From: Trema orientale
Lineage: Eukaryota > Streptophyta > Magnoliopsida > Rosales > Cannabaceae
Assembly (NCBI GenBank): GCA_002914845.1
Contig: JXTC01000257.1
Coordinates: 56,605-120,604, forward strand
Direction of reading: 5' to 3'
Length of the DNA: 64,000 nucleotides
Part shown: positions 1 through 11,769 of the stretch, piece by piece
Position numbering within the stretch: the first letter of the stretch is position 1
Layout: every line of letters starts with the position of its first letter
Made by a program: the position numbers and the translations under genes
The notes under the pieces: model-generated
What the model saw: the letters and a program-made list of their open reading frames with translations, nothing else
What the model was told of the DNA's origin: nothing
Databases searched by the model: none

Positions 1-499
1 TCTCAAAATCCAGAAAAAAAGCTTCTTCCTTTTTTTAAAAAAAAATTAAAATATACGATTTAATTGATCCCTTCTAAATTACTCCTATCATATCATAATC
101 ACTTTTATAGTTCATATTTACTGGCAATTAAACATACATAAAGCCCTATAATTTCCCAGTTTCGGTACTACTTGAAAGACAGGGGGAAAAAAAACAAAAC
201 AAGACAAAAAAATAAAGAAAAAGGAAGAGACACAAACATAAAAACCAGTCAGATTTATCCATGTATCTACAATTCACATTTCTGCTACTTGAATTATATT
301 TCTCTTCCCATATAAATAAACAAAAAAAAATTGAATTAGTATTTAATTTTCCTTTCAAGATGAAAGGCCAATAATTTAAAAAAAAAAAAAGAAAAAAAGA
401 AAAAAAACTATAACATATAATGAAAGAGAAAGAATTAGAGAAAAGAAAATCAAAACAAGGAAAAATAAAATTACAAAAAAGAAAGAAAAGAAAGAAGTC
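1..499. other. AT-rich flank, no gene seen
   Basis: Downstream flank and 3' UTR side of the minus-strand DUF868 gene. It holds long A and T tracts and purine-rich low-complexity DNA around 360-500. The short open frames are low-complexity Phe/Leu-rich translations without family resemblance. Confidence 0.6.
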
Positions 500-1420
500 T
501 CATTGTGAGGAGCTCTTACAAGCATAGATTAAAAGAGAGAACTCAGCTTTCTCTTGCTGATCTTTATTCTGAGCCATTAACTTCTCCTCTAACCAAAGCC
601 TACTATCCAATCCACTTCTGGTCCTGAACATGAAAACGGCATAGCCAGAAGCTGGGTTGAAAAACCAGTCATGGACATCCCAAAGCAGATCAACCAGTAA
701 CCCATCAACGAAAATGGTCTGATTCCCTCTAAAATTCCACTGAAGCCTCTTGACTCGAATCACCACCTTCTTATCAATGCTCACCATCAAAACTGGGTTC
801 CCCTTAAACCCTTCGTTCTCGACACTGCATTTGATCAAAACCTCGTGTAAAACCCCTGTTTCGCAGAACTGAGCCTTGGTGGAGTAAAGGGTATTTCCGG
901 AACAGTGCTCTTGGCGTGAAATCAGAGCGGTTTTGGCAACTGGGTTCTTGGATTTGAGCTTCTTGGCGATGAAATCTTCGGCCATGTCCCCTAAAACGAG
1001 CCCGATCTCTGAATCGAACATGGCCAGAACGTAGAACCCATCAATGGGTTCCGGCCCATTTTCGAACTTTGCATTGGAGAGATCCCAAAAGAGCTCGATC
1101 TTTGAATCGTGGGAATCGAAGATTTTGCTGCCCTTTTTCTTGCGAAACAAACGGGAGTTGATGTTGAGCTTGAAGGTCGATAATGGGTCATCCCCAAAAG
1201 TTATGCTCAAGCCTTGAACAGAGTTGTTTCGACACCATGTGACCTTCACCAAGACCTGTTTTTGGGTCTGCGAGAGGAGGACTCTGTGGATCGAAGCGAC
1301 GGCGTTTTGGACGGAGGGAGTCAAGCTTGGAGTGATGCATGCCGTGTTTGAGTAGCTAGAACATGAAGGGTGTGACACATTCACTGCGTTTTCGCTGAAA
1401 CAAGATACTATGTCTCTCAT
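500..1420 (-). CDS. DUF868 family protein (plant-specific, function unknown)
   Basis: A single open frame of 306 codons with no intron, starting MRDIVSCFSENAV and ending with TGA at 500-502. The N-terminal start, the region around residues 55-75 (VLVKVTWCRNN, GLSITFGDDP), the middle IELFWDLSNAKF...PIDGFYVLAMFDSEIGLVLGD, and the late LLWDVHDWFFNP...GYAVFMFRTRSGL with the tail LWLEEK are the conserved blocks I associate with DUF868 (PF05910), a land-plant family of about 280-340 residues. No signal peptide or membrane span is visible, so a soluble protein is expected. The biochemical role of the family is not established. The first ATG of the frame is used; upstream on this strand the DNA becomes low-complexity. 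The family call rests on remembered block pattern, not a search, but length and intactness argue for a real, expressed gene. Confidence 0.88.
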   Translation of the reverse strand: MRDIVSCFSENAVNVSHPSCSSYSNTACITPSLTPSVQNAVASIHRVLLSQTQKQVLVKVTWCRNNSVQGLSITFGDDPLSTFKLNINSRLFRKKKGSKIFDSHDSKIELFWDLSNAKFENGPEPIDGFYVLAMFDSEIGLVLGDMAEDFIAKKLKSKNPVAKTALISRQEHCSGNTLYSTKAQFCETGVLHEVLIKCSVENEGFKGNPVLMVSIDKKVVIRVKRLQWNFRGNQTIFVDGLLVDLLWDVHDWFFNPASGYAVFMFRTRSGLDSRLWLEEKLMAQNKDQQEKAEFSLLIYACKSSSQ

Positions 1421-4099
1421 TGTAAAAATGGGAATATAACTTTTTATTTTTTTTATTTTTTTTTGGGGTGGGGAGGAGGTTTATACGTGATTGAGAGACC
1501 AAAAATGGAGGTTTTGGGTAATGGGGTTTCTCTTTTTTTTGGCTTGTAATGAGAGAAGGAAATTTAAGAAACGGACATGAATAGGGAATAGAGAGCTTTA
1601 AAACTGTCCTTTTTATGGCTTTGGCTGTTTTTTGTTTTTATTTTTTATTTTTTCTAAGGAGGAACCTCAGAGGAAGATAATTACGACTGAGGAGGCAAAG
1701 AAATCCAGGTTTCTGACATGCCCATATGATATTTAATACATGATTCTCTCTCTTCTTTTCTACCTAAAAATTAGCATCTCATATAAGAAAGGAAAGAAAT
1801 GGAAAAGCTTGAAGCTGAAACCTTGAAGCTCTGGTTGCCCCTTTTTAACCCTTTTTGCCAGTTCATACTAGACATTAAAGAAGGGGGGAAAAAATTAAAA
1901 AAAAAAAAAAAGGAGAGAGAGAAGAAATTAAATTTTTTTAAAAAAAGGGAAGAAGTTAGGACCTGGTCAGTCAGAATACCATCACTATTGGTGACATGAT
2001 CATGGGTTTTCTTTTAATTCCCTTACCTTGGCTTTTAGCTGATTAATTTATGTAAGTGAAAGAGAGAAATAAAGAAAGAAAATAAAACAAATTCCAAAAT
2101 TACATTATTTTATTATCAGTTAAAACCCATTTAATTCATGGAAAAATTTGTCAGTGAATCTTAGACAAAATGGTAACCTAAAATTCTTTCCAAAAAGAAA
2201 AAAAAAAATGGCAACCTAAAAACACTCAATAAGAGCAGATTTCATGTCATTTTTTTTATGCTCGGTATTTCTTACAACGAGCAATTAAAAAAAATGTGAC
2301 ATAAATAATCTCTATTAAATGTTTTTACGTTTAGTTAATGTGTCAACATCCTATTAGAAGAACGAAGAAAATGACACAGAAAATAGAAGGATCCAAGTCC
2401 ATTACAATAAAGTAGAAGTGTAAAACTAGACAAATTGTCTTAAAAAAATAATTAAATGGACGTGATATCACATTATTTAATATTAAAAAATTCTAAAGTT
2501 ATAATTACGTAATATGACCTCTAATCACCACTTAATCGCTACATTATTCAAATAACAAATTAGAAAAATAGAATTGTCAAAATAGATATCATTTTCTTGG
2601 AAAATAGTGAGACATAGAATTCAAATTTTATACTTCTTTTGTTAGTTAAAATCCCATCATTTGCAGAATATTAATATTGAATTTTGTTTCAAGGTAGTGA
2701 AAATTGGGTAAGAATAAGAAAGTTTTTTTCTTGGCAGTCAATCAGAGAAATCTAGATTGCTATCTTGGTGCTGCATAGTGGATACGTACGTGATGGCATG
2801 AATTTTGTTTTGCAGTCTTGAATATATATATATATATATATATATATTGTCAAAAAAGAAAAGATTAAGTGGGCAATTGGGCATGATTATGATAGTGAAG
2901 AGTTGACCCCACATAATTCAGTCAGTAGACCCACTACTACTACTCCCAAACATCATCGATCATATAATTAATAAGAGATACAAAAAAAACTTTCCCTTCT
3001 CTTTTCTGTCCCTTTTATGGACTCTTAATTGCAAAACATAAGCATCATTATAATAACAATAATAAATATCTATGACTATTTTTAAAATGCTAGTACTTCT
3101 TTTTCTTTGATAAGGATTGGAGTATTTGAATTTGAGATTTTAATATTGACCTATTGTCATGGTTACTAAACCAGACTAAATACTTCCCCCTCTGTTTCCA
3201 TTCTCAAATAATTTATGGTTTCAATTTCTTCCTTCCCTGGTCTCACTGATATTAGAGGTCAATAGTTTAGTCTTATCGATTATTGTACTCTACTTCCAAC
3301 ATTAAGGTTTAAAGTTTAAATCTCGATTTTTGGGCTAGAAAGGAAAGAATAATTAAAAAAGAGTACTAGTTTAAAAAAGAGTACTAGTGAAGATATTTTC
3401 AAGTGTTCTCCTACTATTTTCCTAAACGAAGCTCTCAAAATTCAAAACCTTGTCTAAACATAAAAGATGAGAGAAACATTAGGTTGATGTTTCGGCGGGG
3501 ATGTACTTTTTTTTTTATTTAACCTATGGGTGGTGCATGAGATTAAAAAACCCCCAACTAATCCCATATATAGGACTTGTGCATCGTTTTTTAGAAAGTT
3601 CCCCCTATACAAACACAAAATAAGTCGCTAGTTTTTACGGTTGGAAGCATCCTGATAAGGAGCAATATTTTCAGGTTTCAAATTCTCATCACCACTTGAG
3701 CTACCCGTAGGGACTAGGGTTAATGTTACATTGAATATCAAAATTAATGGCACCAAGCAACCAAAGGGTTTTGTAGACAAGGAAAAGAACAAACTATACC
3801 CGAATTTGATTTGTTTATTTAATTTTTTTTCCCATTTTTTTTGAAGACTTAGGGAGGGAACAGGGAACAATAAAGCAAATAAGGAGAAAGACAAGATTAG
3901 CCACCAGAACATGCAGGTGTTATATTTATCATTNGAAAAACTAAAAGAACATGCAAACAAACTCACAGAGGGCATTATTACCTCTCCTTGATCTTAATGG
4001 GTCCTAGTGAGAGGTACATTTTGGGGCAATGGACCCCAGAAGGTCTGGTCCTTCGGGCATGTTGCTGTTATGGGGATGTAGCAAATAACTTGAATGAGA
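1421..4099. other. Intergenic, AT-rich, no gene seen
   Basis: Promoter side of the minus-strand DUF868 gene, then AT-rich spacer. Contains an (AT)n run at 2822-2848 and one N at 3934. A partial hairpin lies at 4031-4051 (GGACCCCAGAA/GGTCTGGTCC). The open frames here are short, one contains the N, and none resembles a protein family. Confidence 0.6.
2822..2848. repeat. (AT)n microsatellite
   Basis: About 13 AT units in intergenic DNA; a likely length-variable marker. Confidence 0.9.
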
Positions 4100-4580
4100 T
4101 GTTAGAAATAAATATGGATTGAAATTCACCTAATACAATTTTAGGATCATTTATATCAAATTATTAGGAACGAATAATTGAGATTATCTGTAGCTATAGC
4201 GAAAGGATGATGAACACGATCACGAAAGTATAGAGCACGAGAATTTGAGGTTAAACGTCTTTCATAACCAACATATTAAAAGTCTGCACAATGGATTTGT
4301 CTCTCAGTGATAGTAGGTGAGAGAGAAGAGTGTACGTGCTATTTTGACGTGGGGACTATAATCCAAATAAGTAACTTTATATAGATAACACAGTTAGAGT
4401 ATCCATGAACCATAACCAGGTTGTATAACTGGGTATCTATATTGTCAGTCCATATCGAGATGGATATTATGACTCATCTTAAATAGATAACTATAAATGG
4501 TCCACACAAAATAATATGACCAAATATAATTAATTAAATATGTAAGACACATAATTATATGAAATAATAATTTCCTAACA
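4100..4580. mobile_element. Probable solo LTR, small (481 bp), fossil
   Basis: The segment begins TGTTAGAAAT and ends ATTTCCTAACA, the inverted ends expected of an LTR of the TG...CA class. The five bases before it (TGAGA) and after it (TGTGA) agree at four of five positions, fitting an old 5-bp target-site duplication. No internal retrotransposon sequence adjoins it. Length and ends would suit a Ty1/copia LTR, but the family is an inference. Confidence 0.55.
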
Positions 4581-5264
4581 TGTGAAGGAGACTGAATAGA
4601 AAATGTAAAGATAGTCATGTTTGTTTAGTGTATATACTTAAGTAAGATTAACCATATCAACATTAATATACGAACTACATAATATAATTTTCAAGTTCTA
4701 AGTTATGCAAAATGATTTTACCATTCGAAACAAATTAATTTGTTTTCCATATTTTAAAGCGAGTATAATCTTCCTTTTTTCAAAATAATATGCTTGACAA
4801 GAAATATGGTTGGATTATTTCAAAAAAAATATTTGGATTATAAAATCAAATTAAATTAACTAATGACTTATTTGTCCTTTGTATACAGTGTCATGGGCTA
4901 TTGTATGAGGCTATTCTCGTTATCAAGTATCTCAATTGGGACAAAACGATATCGTTCTATATAAAAAAAAAAAAAGTCTGTATCTTTTATTTGAATAAAA
5001 TAAAGTAAAATAAAAAGTTCAAAAGTATAACCACCAAAAAATTAATTCATTTCCCAATTATTTTATACATTCTCGTACCAAATTTTGGTCAAACGATTAT
5101 TTTGGGTCCAATTTGTCTGGATTCAAAATGTCAAGGTTTTATTCGATATAACTAGAAACCTAAGGTCTTTATTGTTAATTTCTTTTTTAAGAAAAAAAAT
5201 CCAAGATTTTATTTGATATAACTAAAAATCCAAATATTTTTTATTTTATTTTGTTTTTACTAAA

Positions 5265-5774
5265 GGGATTAATTATATTTTTATATCTTTCATTTTGATT
5301 ATTTATTTAGCTTGTACCTTATGTTTCGGTTATTATTAACATTAACCTTCAGATTTAAAACATAGTACAAATTTTTATCCTCTTTTGGTTAAACTCCAAT
5401 TATGATTATTTAGTTTACTAAAATACTCTTTTAAACTTTAATAATATATATGTAAAAATAATATTTAAATTTGAACATAATTAAAATTAATATTTAAAAA
5501 TGCAAAAACCTAAAATTTTTTCTAATATTTATTAATTGAGTTATTAATTTTAAAGAAGCTTTAAAATCGAGTAGCTTTTTAAACATACATATTTAAAGTT
5601 TTAAAAGGTATTTTGGTAACTTAACGATCAACATTGGTATTTGACCAAGAGATGGTATAAATCTGTTATAAATTTTAAATAGTAAGGTCAACATTAATAA
5701 TAGTCAAAGTAGAAGATATAAAATCTAAAGTAAATAAACAGTCAAAATACAATGTATAAAAATGTATTCATCCT
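5265..5774. mobile_element. Foldback MITE, long terminal inverted repeats
   Basis: The two ends are long imperfect inverted repeats of about 150 bp. The left arm begins GGGATTAATTATATTTTTAT; the right arm read in reverse begins AGGATGAATACATTTTTATA. Both contain the block TTATATCTT...TTTTGA and a TTAACATT-type block. The element at 8551-8901 has recognisably the same arms, so they form one family. No clear target duplication remains. Non-coding. Confidence 0.6.
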
Positions 5775-5828
5775 TAATAAAATAAAAGAAGGATTTTTTT
5801 TTAATAGAACACTTTTTTTTTTCACTAA

Positions 5829-6210
5829 GACCATCTCTAATGCATATGTTGATGCTATATTTGGAGCAATAAAAATAGAAAAATGCTAAATTTGACGCAT
5901 TGTTTTATTTTTTATATTATAAGGCATAATGTTATATTAAATGCAACATTGAAAAGTGTATGAATAATTGAATAGACATTAGAATATTTAAACTTAATTG
6001 TTAGAAAATTATAATACATGACAATAAAATCAAAGTCTAAATAATGAATACTATAATTTGGTATATGTCATATTTTGTATGAAATTTGCATTTAGTGTAG
6101 CATATGTCAAATTTAGAACAAAAAATGACATTGCATTGGAGAGTAATTTTTGATATATTGCTTACTTATGACATTAAACATGTAGACTTAGCAATACAAT
6201 GGAGATGCTG
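5829..6210. mobile_element. Tourist-like (PIF/Harbinger) MITE
   Basis: The left end GACCATCTCTAATGCA and the right end, reversed, CAGCATCTCCATTGTA are inverted repeats of the well-known plant GAGCATCTCCA type. The trinucleotide TAA flanks both sides (5826-5828 and 6211-6213), the target duplication typical of PIF/Harbinger. A second inner motif CATTGCATTGGAGAG near 6131-6146 suggests a nested or partially duplicated end. Non-coding. Confidence 0.7.
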
Positions 6211-7927
6211 TAACATCAGAAAGTTTTAATTTCTCCCTTGTACGTACTTCGTAGGTGAGCGAATAGATACTTAAAAAGTTCATTAAAATGCATTTAATTT
6301 TGTTAGTATAATAAATTGTATTGTATCACTCGAAACCAAAAAAAAAAAAAATATATATTAATAAAAAAAGTTCATTTGGATTATGAATTTACGTGGACTG
6401 TCACCATTACTATTATTTTTTAAGAAGAGCAATTGTTACTAGCTAGTTCAGTCTGTTTTATCATATATTCCAGCTTTTTTTTTTTTTTTTTTTTGTCACT
6501 TAGAATACTTAGAATGCAAGGAAAAGTATCATAAGCAAATGAACATAACAACCAATTATTAGAGCCCAAGTGAGAGAAAGAACAAATTAATTAAAAAAAT
6601 AAACCCATTTAATAATATGTTGAGAAAATTAATTAAGTAATACAGAGAACAAACCTAAATCCGCACACTTGTTGAGACTACCAAATATTCCATGTATTTT
6701 CAGTTAATTATGAGATGTCAATGGCATATATATAATTGACTATTCATGCATTGTTGAGAAATTAATGATAAATAAGATTATCTTTCTGAAATTCTCTACT
6801 TTCGAAAAGTTTATATGACACCCTGAAACTGCGTCTATATACAATATAAATACACATATGTATAGTACTATTCATTAAATATGTATAGAGCTTTGTGAAA
6901 TATATAGGGACGATGTCTTATGTTAACTAATAATCCATGACTCAGATATAACAATAAGCTTAGATTATAATTCGGTCACTTGACTAATTTCTTAAATTTT
7001 TATTGGTGTAGTTGCTGAGAAAATTTGTTGGATTCCATTTAGCTTTTTCTTCTTTTTTTACTTTGTGAAAAAGTACTAAAGTTTATGTATGTTATAATAA
7101 AAAGACAGCAGTCATGCACCTAACAGTAGTACTTTACAGAACACATATGAGCAACAATAGGAAAATCAAAACGGATAACATTGAAAGGGATATCTTTCTT
7201 TTATTTTTACTTTATTATTTATTTATTTATTTTATTTTTTCTTTTTAATAATAGTAAGAAACCCTACCAAATCCAATGGCCAAAGAATCATCTTTAACTG
7301 TCAACAATTTACCATCAAATTAATTAATGAGGAAAAATTCCTTAAAAAAAAATCTTTTTCAGATGCCCAAACATATAAAGTTGGACTTGCTGGTTTTGAA
7401 ACGTCAAGGAAGCCAATAAAAAGGGAATATTTGGAAAATCAAAAAAACAAAACCAAAAATTCCCAACTTGTTTAGCCCTACGATATAAATCTGTGATCTT
7501 TGGTATATAAATGAATATTATCATATGAACCAAAAATATATACTTGTATGGAAAGCAAAATTGTGAAATGCATGCTTTAGATATTGCAAGTGGATGTATA
7601 TATAGAATTATATCCACTTCGAATTATGAAGACATGGTAAATAATTAATAAGCCCATGCACGTTTGAGCTGGCCAGCTCTTAGATTTTAAACCTATAGCA
7701 ATTGATGAATATAAAACTAGAATTATAGGCTGCAAGTTTAAAAAATTTATGATGAGAACGTATTGAAGAAGGGAACATGATAACTGAAAAGTGAGTAGCT
7801 CAGCCAAAAACTTTTTAGAATACAATATAGAACTGTAATTTGTTCGAGTTTATCAATAAGTTAAAAAATTTTCCAAAACGATCCCCTTTAGATTCTGAAA
7901 TATAAAGAAACATCCTTTTGTTTTCAA

Positions 7928-7978
<51 letters not shown>

Positions 7979-8412
7979 AGTATCATTTTTGTTCTTCATC
8001 TTGTTGAACCAAAATAAATTAAAATTAAAAAATGACAATGTGGCTTATTAATTGTTGAGTTTCCACTATTCAAATACTAGGGGGGAAAAAAAAAACCGAA
8101 AAACCAAAACTCGAACTATCTTCGACGACGTATGTTCTCTTTTAAAAGAGGAAAAGAAAAGATATCATTTTTGTTGAGCACCCAAACCCACACACACACA
8201 AAATATATAAATATATTTATACACACACAATATTAATAAAAAACAAATTAAAATAAAATAAAATAAAATTCTAGAAAAGTACCCTTACTCTTATGCACCC
8301 AAACCAAATAAAAATTATGCATTACCCCTTGCAATTTTGTAGGAGGGAAAATGGAAAAGGAAAAGGTAAGAGGGAAAAAGGAGATCACGAAAAGAGAAAA
8401 TGAAAAAATTGG
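6211..8412. other. Intergenic, AT-rich, no gene seen
   Basis: Contains T and AT tracts, including the long (AT)n at 7932-7975. Open frames of 60-90 codons on the minus strand here are AT-driven and show no domain. A purine-rich stretch lies at 8340-8480. Confidence 0.6.
7932..7975. repeat. (AT)22 microsatellite
   Basis: About 44 bases of uninterrupted AT alternation between TTTCAAATAA and CACAGTATC. Confidence 0.95.
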
Positions 8413-9080
8413 TTATTTATTTGGTAGGAAAGAAAAGGTAAAGAAAGAGAAAATGGGAGGAAAAAAAATGAGGTGAGACCGTGGAAGGAAAAAGATTTTA
8501 GCTAATCAAAAAATAAATTTACCAAATTACCTGTATTATTAATTTTTATAGGAATCTATATTATCATTTTTATATCTTGTATTTTGACATTTTATATAGA
8601 TTATACATTCTGTTTTGGTTATTATAAATATTGATCCTTAAATTTGAAATTTGTTACAAATATATACCCTGACACTAATTTAGAACAGTTAATTTACTAA
8701 GATGATTTAATAAACTTATTCTTGGATAAGTTTTTATACAGTTTAAACGACATACTGGAAAATTAACTGCTCTAAATTGGTGTCAAGGTATAAATTTATA
8801 ACAGATTTTAAAACAAAGGGTTAATTTTGATAATAGATAAAACATAAGATATAAATTGAAAAAAAAAATCAAAATATAATGTATAAAAGTGATACTATCC
8901 CATTTTTAAATTCATTACATCGAGGATAAAATAATCATTTTCAACCAAGTTAGTTTTCTTTCCTCTTTCATACCAAACAACTATAGAGAAAATACACTTT
9001 TCTTTTGATCATATATATTTTCTTTCCCTCATAATTTTTCCTTCTTTCTATTTTCTTTTCTCTCTACCAAACATAGCTAA
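8413..9080. mobile_element. MITE with TTTGGTAG ends, host of a nested MITE
   Basis: The left end TTATTTATTTGGTAGGAAAG and the reversed right end TTAGCTATGTTTGGTAGAG are imperfect inverted repeats, each followed by a purine-rich arm (GAAAGAAAAGG..., GAGAAAAGAAAATAG...). The centre is occupied by a second element at 8551-8901, so this is a nested pair. A related end (GGCTATGTATGGTAGAGG) occurs at 47902. Boundaries are approximate and no target duplication was found. Confidence 0.45.
8551..8901. mobile_element. Mutator-like MITE, long inverted repeats, 9-bp TSD
   Basis: Arms of about 160 bp are inverted repeats: left GGAATCTATATTATCATTTT, right reversed GGGATAGTATCACTTTTATA. The flanks are ATTTTTATA on the left and ATTTTTAAA on the right, eight of nine matching, the 9-bp size expected of Mutator-like elements. 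The arms share blocks with the element at 5265-5774. Little unique sequence separates the arms, so the transcript would fold into a long hairpin. Confidence 0.65.
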
Positions 9081-10822
9081 ATAGAGAGTAGGTTTTTTTT
9101 ATATATTCATTACTATTTCCTATTCATTTTATATTCATATATTTTCTGAGTGCTCGTGATTGGTAGTATGTTTTGGTGTATTTGGAAACCATAACACAAG
9201 CCAAATACACCAAATATTGTGTATATGGAAATTAAAACTCGAATTCAGCTTGAATAAATTTAGTAGAAAATTTTTGAACAACTCTGTAAAAGTGAGGTTC
9301 ATTTCAACAACCGGAAAGCTTTGCACGTGCAAGAGAGACATACACATATTAATATTGTGTATATGGAAACTATAATACATGACAGAAGGTTATACACCGA
9401 CAAGGGATATATAATTAATTAATCCTTCTAGTCGTCTTTTAATGTACATATACTATCAAAAATACACTTTAAAACGTGTATTAAAGTCTGTCACGGAACT
9501 GCAACAAAACACATGAAACTATGACTTTTATTGATCCGTACTTGATGTATATGATATAAATAACAATTAACCCTTTAATGGGTTTCAGTCACACTAGACA
9601 GTGTTTGGATGTTTTTTTGTCAGGAATAATCACTTTTCCACACCAAGTAATTGTCATTAACTGGAGAAAATAGGCATACATAATGGTATATAGTTATTAA
9701 TTAGGAATTTTAACTTCTAGCTGATTTTCATAGTATATATGTATTTATATTTTTACATTAACATGTGCTTTGGACTTATGAAATCACCTAGTGGAATTGC
9801 TTATTCATAATTTATGAGCAATTCCAAACGAAATTCTCTAACATATCATCAACGTCCACAGTTGCTTTCTGAGAGACAAACTGAGACATATTCTACAATA
9901 TATAATACAATATAATATAATATTCCAATTAAGTTTATTAGAATCCCCTTAAACCAATATTTAGCCTAGTTGACATGTTTGGAGCCAAAATGACTTGCAC
10001 GCTATCTGGTTTGGGATGGGAATTTATATATACAAAATTTATGTTAAAATTCTTAGACAGTTAGCACTGATTAATAATATATTATAAAATTTTATTTTGT
10101 TAGTTGAGTTTTTCATTTTTTATAAGCCAAACAAGCGCAAGACACGACCTATAACTATAATTTAATAGCTTGCGGTTTCTATTTTAATTAAAATTGAGAA
10201 AGTCTTCTCAACACCACCCCTAGTTGCACCACATTGTAAAATTAATTTTTATTTTGGATAAACTTATTGAACAAATGCAAAATCGACATCTCATCTGCTG
10301 ATGCCATGTGAAATTGCGGTCTTCCAAGCTAACAAGCCAAATTAAAAATTACAGCTAAATTATTAAATGTTTTTAGTAGTCTATCGTACATAAAGAAGAA
10401 TTAATTGGTACATACATTATATTTTACTAATAATAAATATTAATAGTCAATGATATTATAATATTGGCTTTTTATTAAGCAGGGAGTTGAAAAAGTCTCA
10501 TATGGGATTTTTTGCTTCTTGGAATTGGAAGTTGTTGAAAATCCATCTCTATTTTGACAGAAAATGTGCAAAATAGTATATGAGTAGCCCAAAAACACAA
10601 TTAATTCCCCAGTTGCTCGCAGGAAGAAAATAAATAAATAAATATCCCCAATTGCTTGCTGCTATGCGTATATGTGGTTCGGTTTCTTAAGCTATCTATC
10701 ATTTGCCAAATGTCGGTTTTAAGGCTAGTTGTACGTCTTGCATTGTTAATTATATATTGTGGGGTGATTATATATTTTCTTAACTTTTTTTTTATTTATA
10801 CTTTCTATTATAAATAGAGACG
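9081..10822. other. Intergenic, no gene seen
   Basis: AT-rich spacer. A short phrase ATTGTGTATATGGAAA occurs twice (about 9216 and 9353). A 9-bp stem GGAATTGCT/AGCAATTCC lies at 9793-9825, and CAGTGTTTGGATG near 9600 looks like a worn hAT-type MITE end. No coding potential recognised. Confidence 0.5.
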
Positions 10823-10988
10823 TGCTATCAAAAATCATTTTGTCATTTTTTTTCAAGTTCTATGACTGATACGTGGATTAATATTATTGAATTTTTCATT
10901 ATTTACAATATTGTCACTCACTTTATCCACGTATCTGTCAATGAATATAGCACCTTAGGAAAGGTTGACAAAATGCTTGTTGTTAGCA
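10823..10988. mobile_element. Short MITE with about 60-bp inverted arms
   Basis: The left arm begins TGCTATCAAAAATCATTTTG and the reversed right arm TGCTAACAACAAGCATTTTG. Both arms end in the matching block GATACGTGGAT. No target duplication recognised, so the superfamily is left open. Confidence 0.6.
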
Positions 10989-11161
10989 TTTTTCTTAGAA
11001 ATATTATCAGTATTGTTCTTTAGATTAATTTAAAATGTATAACCAATTTATGCCGACTTTTAGTCAAAAAACGATTTTGGCCTATAATTTTACCGAAATA
11101 TTCTTTTAGATTTTAATTCTTCAGTTTCTATTCATCTATTCTAACATATATATATATATAT

Positions 11162-11404
11162 GGGCACCAATCCAGTTGTTTTTTTTTTTTTTTTTTTACC
11201 TATACATAGGTATCATTTTGGCCAATGAAAATTTATCACGCACATTTTTTTATAGTAAAAGGTAAGAGAGAGAAATAACATTAATGATGTACGTCTTTTC
11301 ATGTACTTCATTATAGCCATTAGAATACTATTAAATGATAATCCAACGGCTAAAAAAAAATACCTACACATAGGTAAAAAAAAATACCTACTAGATTAGC
11401 AACC
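11162..11404. mobile_element. MITE inserted in an AT repeat
   Basis: The left end GGGCACCAATCCAGTTG, a T tract, then ACCTATACATAGGTA mirrors the right end, which reversed reads GGTTGCTAATCTAGTAGG, T tract, ACCTATGTGTAGGTA. TATATATAT lies on both flanks, consistent with a target duplication inside an AT microsatellite, though the simple sequence makes its length unreadable. Confidence 0.65.
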
Positions 11405-11599
11405 TATATATATATATATTTCATGAATTTTTAAGTGTACTATCTTTAAACTAAAATTAGAAGGAGTATACATGAAAGCAAAACTAAATAACACATAAAG
11501 GATGAGCGGGATTTTTCCAATAATTAGGATCGATAAAGTAATTAATCCTATATGTTAAGAGTAATTTCTATCTATAATGACCTCCACTTATTACAAATT

Positions 11600-11768
11600 A
11601 ACTAATGACTTCCACTTATTACAAATTAAAGGAAAATACCTACTACTATCTAATCCACACCCCACTCATTAGGGATAATAGGTCTTTATGCTTACCTCTA
11701 ATGTGACTCGAACCTGAGACTGAGATCCCATATAGTAGATGCTCTTACTACTTGAGCCAACTTACTTC
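11600..11768 (-). mobile_element. tRNA-derived SINE-like sequence
   Basis: Read on the minus strand it has a pol III box A (TGGCTCAAGTAG, 11759 leftward) and a box B (GGTTCGAGTC, 11714 leftward) 45 bases apart, the spacing of a tRNA-type promoter. The sequence does not fold as an intact tRNA with an acceptor stem, so a tRNA-derived SINE is preferred. The tail end near 11600 is uncertain; two similar phrases ending in CACTTATTACAAATTAA lie at about 11582-11628. Confidence 0.45.
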
Positions 11769-11769
11769 G

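Noticed and set aside
3628-3975. A 115-codon minus-strand frame
   Set aside because: Low-complexity Phe/Leu/Ser-rich translation that includes an N; no start context or homology.
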